NCBI GenBank assembly: GCA_016870215.1
Contig: VGCD01000012.1
Coordinates: 1-56,430, forward strand
Length of the DNA: 56,430 nucleotides
From: Actinomycetota bacterium
GTDB taxonomy: Bacteria; Actinomycetota; Acidimicrobiia; Acidimicrobiales; Ilumatobacteraceae
Direction: 5' to 3'
The translations under genes and the position numbers were made by a program. The notes beneath the pieces are model-generated. The model saw only the letters and a program-made list of their open reading frames with translations. It was not told the DNA's origin and made no database searches. Positions 52,785-56,430 of the stretch are shown piece by piece; position 1 is the stretch's first letter; the number at the start of each line of letters is the position of its first letter.

Positions 52785-53915
52785 TCACGGCGCGAGCAGT
52801 CGATAGAGACGCTCGAGCGGACCCTGTCCGATGAACCTGGTCCACCACAGAATGAAAGTGCTCGCCAACGCGATGCAGATGACAGACAAGACAAGTGCTG
52901 TGTCAAGTCCGGTTGCTGATGCCGCGCCAAAGACTTCGACAACCACCTCATAGAAGATGACGTGGAACATGTAGAACGTGAGACTTGTTTGGCCGATGCG
53001 TGCGAGTGATGCGACCACTGATGACTGTGACCATTTGTCAGAGAAAATTGAAATGACGACAATGCACACCAGGGTTGAGCCCACGGTCCCTACTGTGTAC
53101 GGCACGCCAGCAGACTTCGGATCAGTTGACGACACCATCAACATGAACGCCGCATTGTCCGCCTCGGCTGCATGGTGGTACACGAGATCTCGTGCGACAT
53201 ACGCAATGGCCACAAGCGAAACGCCAAGACCGAGGAAACGGAGTTGATAGTGCAGGAAGGTGTCGATATTTCTTCCGATAACTATTCCGACGCAGAGAAA
53301 CACAAGCCACGGGAATACCGGGTGGGTGTAGGAGACAAAGGTGCGCACCATAAGGTCGGTGAGCGATGTGATGGACGCAGGGTCGAGCCATGAGGTGTAC
53401 TCGCCATCTGCCAGTCGTTCCGCGCGTACTCCTTGAATGACAGCGGCAACGAGCGCAATCGGAGCACATAGTGCAAGAAGTTGTCGGGACGTCAGATGAA
53501 TGAGAAGCGCTGCAAGCATGAAGTAGGCGCCGTAATAGAAGATGATCGTGCCGGGCCAGATCCACTCCAACGCAAAGCCAGCGGCATACAGCACGAATCC
53601 GCGTCGTAAGAGTCGCGCAGACAATGCACGCGTCGCACCGCCCCATGAACGTTCCATGAGTGCGATGGCTATTCCCGCAACACATACGAAGACCGCGGCG
53701 AATCGGGTGCTGAGGGGCCCGGTGTTGGGGTTGAAGAGCCGCTCCCACACAGAGGCAGCTATGGGGCTCGAGGCACCGCTGCCATTCAAGTAGGTATGGA
53801 AATTCATCGCCACGACGCCAGAAAGCGCGAGAGCGCGGATGACGTCGGGCCACGTGTGGCGAGGGCGGCCATCGGAGGTGAGGCCTGATGAGCGAGAGAG
53901 TGTCAGGCCGTCCAC
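52785..53915 (-). CDS. Multi-span membrane protein, DUF418/acyltransferase-like
   Basis: 376 aa with about ten hydrophobic helices. It resembles the DUF418/heparan-N-acetyltransferase-like group: RHTWPDVIRALALSGVVAMNFHTYL at the start carries the R-x-LAL..V..MN pattern, and the end has QTSLTFYMFHVIFYEV and GQGPLERLYRLL. GTG 53915 overlaps the upstream alanine-racemase-like gene by 13 bp; the frame itself is open to ATG 53966. Probably a transferase or permease for an acylated envelope component; function not known. Confidence 0.75.
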   Translation of the reverse strand: MDGLTLSRSSGLTSDGRPRHTWPDVIRALALSGVVAMNFHTYLNGSGASSPIAASVWERLFNPNTGPLSTRFAAVFVCVAGIAIALMERSWGGATRALSARLLRRGFVLYAAGFALEWIWPGTIIFYYGAYFMLAALLIHLTSRQLLALCAPIALVAAVIQGVRAERLADGEYTSWLDPASITSLTDLMVRTFVSYTHPVFPWLVFLCVGIVIGRNIDTFLHYQLRFLGLGVSLVAIAYVARDLVYHHAAEADNAAFMLMVSSTDPKSAGVPYTVGTVGSTLVCIVVISIFSDKWSQSSVVASLARIGQTSLTFYMFHVIFYEVVVEVFGAASATGLDTALVLSVICIALASTFILWWTRFIGQGPLERLYRLLAP

Positions 53916-54859
53916 TGCAGTAGGTCTACTTGCACCTGAGTGAGTGGACGTTGCACGTCGATCCACTCGCCCACGGCGGGAATAGCCCGACCGCGAGCCA
54001 CGAACAACATGGAGGTGTGCATGTGAGGTGGCTCAAGCAGGTTCAAGCGGCTGTGTTTATAGTGAAACGGGCTTCTCCCATCGTCGAGTGCAGTGACACC
54101 GTGTGCACTGCCCGCACCAACGAGCACTACTTGTCCTGGACCGTTTGTTGCCGTCAGGCGATAGCCCGCGCGCTCACCAGCTTCAAGACTGTGAGTTCCG
54201 AGCACGTCGGCGGTCAAGTGCATCATCGACTTGTCACCGTGCCAGAGAGATGTGCCGAGACGAACACGGAAAGTTCTTTGTGGGTGTGATGCACACAGAC
54301 GTTCATATGTTGCTGCATCAAGATGGCTGACATACACAGGTGCATCGACCGGCAACATGTCGAGCCACTTTGTGATGTCATCAAGGTGAAGTGTCATGTC
54401 ACCGTCGAGTGGTGGATGAATAGAGAATCCGTGAACAGTGAGTGATGTTCGATCGATGTACGACATCAACTTCTTGAAATCAGTTGGCGCAACACCGTGG
54501 CGTTTCATCGAAGATTGAAGCTTCACCATGATGCGACCAGACCATCCGAATCGGGACAGTGCAGCAATTTGGTCGACGGATGCCACTGTCAGCACTGTCG
54601 CCAACGGCAGTGTCGAAGGTGGTTGTGTCATGGTTGGGGTAAGGACAATTGGCGTGACGCCAGAAGGAATGTCACGCGCCTCGAACACTGTTCCGACAGC
54701 AATCTCATCTGAAAGTTGCCCGGCCAGAGGCATGAGATTCCATCGACGAAATCCATAACCGTTTCCCTTGACGACTGGAACAATTCTGGGAAATGACCTC
54801 GCAACCGATTGAACGTGTTGCTTCCAAGCAACTTCATTCACGGTGAGGCGGAGGGTCAC
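53903..54859 (-). CDS. Alanine racemase-like PLP protein
   Basis: 318 aa, fold type III PLP protein. VPVVKGNGYGFRRWN holds the PLP Lys31. A TIM barrel follows (including IMVKLQSSMKRHGV, where alanine racemase has its K..TGM.R.G) and a short C-terminal beta domain. It is 40-60 residues shorter than Alr, and the catalytic Tyr region of Alr is not obvious, so it may be a paralogue with another amino-acid substrate. It lies 9 bp behind mftF. Confidence 0.72.
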   Translation of the reverse strand: MTLRLTVNEVAWKQHVQSVARSFPRIVPVVKGNGYGFRRWNLMPLAGQLSDEIAVGTVFEARDIPSGVTPIVLTPTMTQPPSTLPLATVLTVASVDQIAALSRFGWSGRIMVKLQSSMKRHGVAPTDFKKLMSYIDRTSLTVHGFSIHPPLDGDMTLHLDDITKWLDMLPVDAPVYVSHLDAATYERLCASHPQRTFRVRLGTSLWHGDKSMMHLTADVLGTHSLEAGERAGYRLTATNGPGQVVLVGAGSAHGVTALDDGRSPFHYKHSRLNLLEPPHMHTSMLFVARGRAIPAVGEWIDVQRPLTQVQVDLLQWTA

Positions 54860-54868
54860 CCCGTCACG

Positions 54869-56236
54869 CTATCCCGAGACTGAAGAGTTGCTCATCGAGA
54901 GGAATCGTGGACGAAGAGCGTTCAGATTATGGACTGAAAAACCTTTCACCCAGACTCCAGCACCGTATGCAAACTTCTCGAGCGTGCGAAGGAAGAGAAA
55001 ACTGAATGGATCAAGAGTTGGTCGACGGGCGTAGGCGATGAGTCCGGGGATCACAATGCATAGGGCCAGGAGACTGCTCACAGCGTCGGAGAGTGTCGCG
55101 GTGACAACGATGACTGGCCACCACACTTTGACGATGGCGTCGGCGAAGTGTTGCCCCGTGTTAAGGAAATTTTTTCCGAACATCTTGAGCATCAGGCGGG
55201 TACTGATGTTTCGCTCACGGAATTGCAATGACATAAATGCGAAGTCAAGAAGTAAGAACGCGAGCGCAATCACATGCAATCCGATGCCGAGCAGCAACCA
55301 CGTTGCAACGCTCGTTGGTCGACTACGTAAAGGTGACAACCGTCCGGGATGGCGCGACTCCAAGTCGACCGAGCTCGAGCCGTAGTTGAATCGTTGGCGA
55401 AGAAACGGCACGAGGCCACGGCGAGTGTCGTGTTGACAGTTGATGGAAGGTTCGTAGCGAACGGTGATTTCGTTGTTGAGAAGTCGCCACACCAAGTCGA
55501 CATCTTCTCCGCAACGAAGTGTGACGTCGAATCCACCAGCGTCTCGAAGCGTCGCAGTGTCGCACACCAACACAGCACTTGCAAGATACGACACACGCGA
55601 ATCATGCGTCACTTTCGCTGGCTGCTGACCCATGTCGAGTGGAGCCGAATTACGTTCGTATTGCGCAAGAAGACTTCGTCGCTTTGAAGCAACTATTCGC
55701 GGCGCAACAATTTTTGTCTGATCATCGATCTGTGCTGCAAGCTTGCAGATGTCATCACGAGTGATGTGAACGTCACAGTCGACGAAAGCAACAAGTGGAG
55801 TTGATGCCAGCTCGAGTCCTCGATTGCGAGCAGCGGCAGGCCCACTGTTTGTGTCTAGACGAACAACTTTCGCATCCATGAGTTCGATAGCGGAGGGGGA
55901 AGCGTCGTCGATGATGATGACGGACAGCCCTTCCAGGCCAGAAATCAATTCCCGAAGTTGTTTCCTCTGGTGAGCCTCGGCGAGATATGCGGGGATGACG
56001 ACAGTGATCTGGGACGGGTCCGCCAACGCCGCGCGATAGGGGTGCAGTGCGCCGGCCGCGATCAGACGATCGGCGAGGGGGGCATGTTTGGGTGCTGTCG
56101 AAGCCCCAGTTTCAAGGGCTTTCGCGGCCTCCACGCCATTTTCAGTGAGCCGGAAGAACCGAGCGGGCGACCCGGCAATCAGTTGGTCACCCTGACGACT
56201 CCAGAGCGCGTCACATCGAAGAAGTGGTGTCGTCAT
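54869..56236 (-). CDS. mftF: Mycofactocin biosynthesis glycosyltransferase MftF
   Basis: 455-aa family-2 glycosyltransferase that adds glucose units to the redox cofactor mycofactocin. A small N-terminal domain (GDQLIAGSPARFFRLTENG) precedes the GT-A fold: TVVIPAYLAEAHQR, IIIDDASPSAIEL, VAFVDCDVHITRDD (DxD-like) and GGFDVTLRCGEDVDLVWRL. Then FLRQRFNYGSSSVDLESRHP and about four C-terminal membrane helices. This domain order and the neighbouring mftE-like gene, overlapping by four bases, support MftF rather than a general glycosyltransferase. Confidence 0.88.
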   Translation of the reverse strand: MTTPLLRCDALWSRQGDQLIAGSPARFFRLTENGVEAAKALETGASTAPKHAPLADRLIAAGALHPYRAALADPSQITVVIPAYLAEAHQRKQLRELISGLEGLSVIIIDDASPSAIELMDAKVVRLDTNSGPAAARNRGLELASTPLVAFVDCDVHITRDDICKLAAQIDDQTKIVAPRIVASKRRSLLAQYERNSAPLDMGQQPAKVTHDSRVSYLASAVLVCDTATLRDAGGFDVTLRCGEDVDLVWRLLNNEITVRYEPSINCQHDTRRGLVPFLRQRFNYGSSSVDLESRHPGRLSPLRSRPTSVATWLLLGIGLHVIALAFLLLDFAFMSLQFRERNISTRLMLKMFGKNFLNTGQHFADAIVKVWWPVIVVTATLSDAVSSLLALCIVIPGLIAYARRPTLDPFSFLFLRTLEKFAYGAGVWVKGFSVHNLNALRPRFLSMSNSSVSG

Positions 56237-56430
56237 GGTGACGGTGTCGCGGAACGGCTGTCTTCAGACACGTCAGCGAGCCACGTCGCCATGCAGGACC
56301 GAACGGTGTGAACAAGATCAGTCGTCCAACGAGCGAGGACATCGTTTCCATATGTTGCATCTGCTGATGAAGCATCACCAATCACTCCATTCGGTGACAC
56401 GTGGTGTACACCGTGTTCGCGCATCTCGGA
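56233..56430 (-). CDS. mftE: Creatininase-family MftE, C-terminal part, 5' end outside window
   Basis: 66 codons from the window edge to the TGA at 56233-56235. The sequence MREHGVHHVSPNGVIGDAS, then SADATYGNDVLARWTTDLV, matches the C-terminus of creatininase-type peptidases, where the SPNG.lGDp motif is followed by a G..ll..l..dl helix. In mycofactocin clusters MftE releases the terminal Val-Tyr product and sits beside MftF, as here. The catalytic metal residues lie outside the window. Confidence 0.78.
   Translation of the reverse strand, partial: SEMREHGVHHVSPNGVIGDASSADATYGNDVLARWTTDLVHTVRSCMATWLADVSEDSRSATPSP

Overview
The window reads as chromosome of a planktonic actinobacterium, most likely of the class Acidimicrobiia. 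This is inferred from gene content, since no rRNA is present. The supporting genes are an actinobacterial-type coproheme decarboxylase (hemQ), a PAC2 protein, a DivIVA-like protein, the adjacent PDZ-Lon protease and UPF0182 membrane protein, the amt-glnK-glnD nitrogen control set, and a mycofactocin cluster entering at the right edge. Two microbial rhodopsins, a heliorhodopsin and a green-type proton pump, point to sunlit water. Genes are tightly packed with many 1-4 base overlaps and frequent GTG starts.

Layout. 1-1.1 kb: a phytanoyl-CoA dioxygenase-like gene cut by the window start, divergent from hemQ. 1.2-6.0 kb: hemQ, an AlaX editing protein, a Na+/Ca2+ exchanger, a heliorhodopsin, a DinB-fold protein, a LysE exporter and half of an MgtE-type channel domain. 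6-9.5 kb: glnD and a Nudix hydrolase. 9.6-13.2 kb: PAC2 protein, acetyltransferase, methyltransferase, then the proton-pumping rhodopsin with a strong terminator and two miniature membrane proteins. 13.2-19 kb: amidase, anchored coiled-coil protein, Baeyer-Villiger-type monooxygenase, and a siderophore-interacting-like protein overlapping a DapA-like aldolase. 19-22.3 kb: glnK-amt and a carboxyltransferase. 22.3-25.3 kb: a small cysteine-rich gene interrupted by UGA, a heme-dependent N-demethylase-like protein, a small membrane protein, TetR and Tag. 25.3-33 kb: HEAT protein, PDZ-Lon protease, a DivIVA-like protein with a phage-head-like tail, UPF0182 and tRNA-fMet.

33-39.5 kb: TRIC-like protein, MFS pump, FMN hydroxy-acid dehydrogenase, LOG-family protein, then a GNAT-AAA+ fusion gene between two diverged copies of the same gene-end junction, then a hotdog thioesterase. 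Each junction copy carries one intact gene end and one remnant, which marks the fusion gene as acquired. This is the strongest candidate here for something undescribed. 39.6-45.4 kb: FKBP, a putative leader peptide with an inverted repeat ahead of a saccharopine-dehydrogenase-like gene, a ferritin-like protein and three quinone-reductase-type genes. 45.4-52.8 kb: secreted RCC1-phosphoesterase, glutathione peroxidase, agmatine deiminase, sulfatase, Ung and a ROK kinase. 52.8-56.4 kb: a minus-strand run of membrane protein, alanine-racemase-like protein, mftF and mftE.

Working links: GlnD would uridylylate the GlnK encoded 10 kb away, which controls Amt. Heme and redox genes (hemQ, heme N-demethylase, peroxidase, ferritin-like, quinone reductases) fit a light-exposed aerobic life. 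No CRISPR array, transposase, integrase or rRNA was seen.
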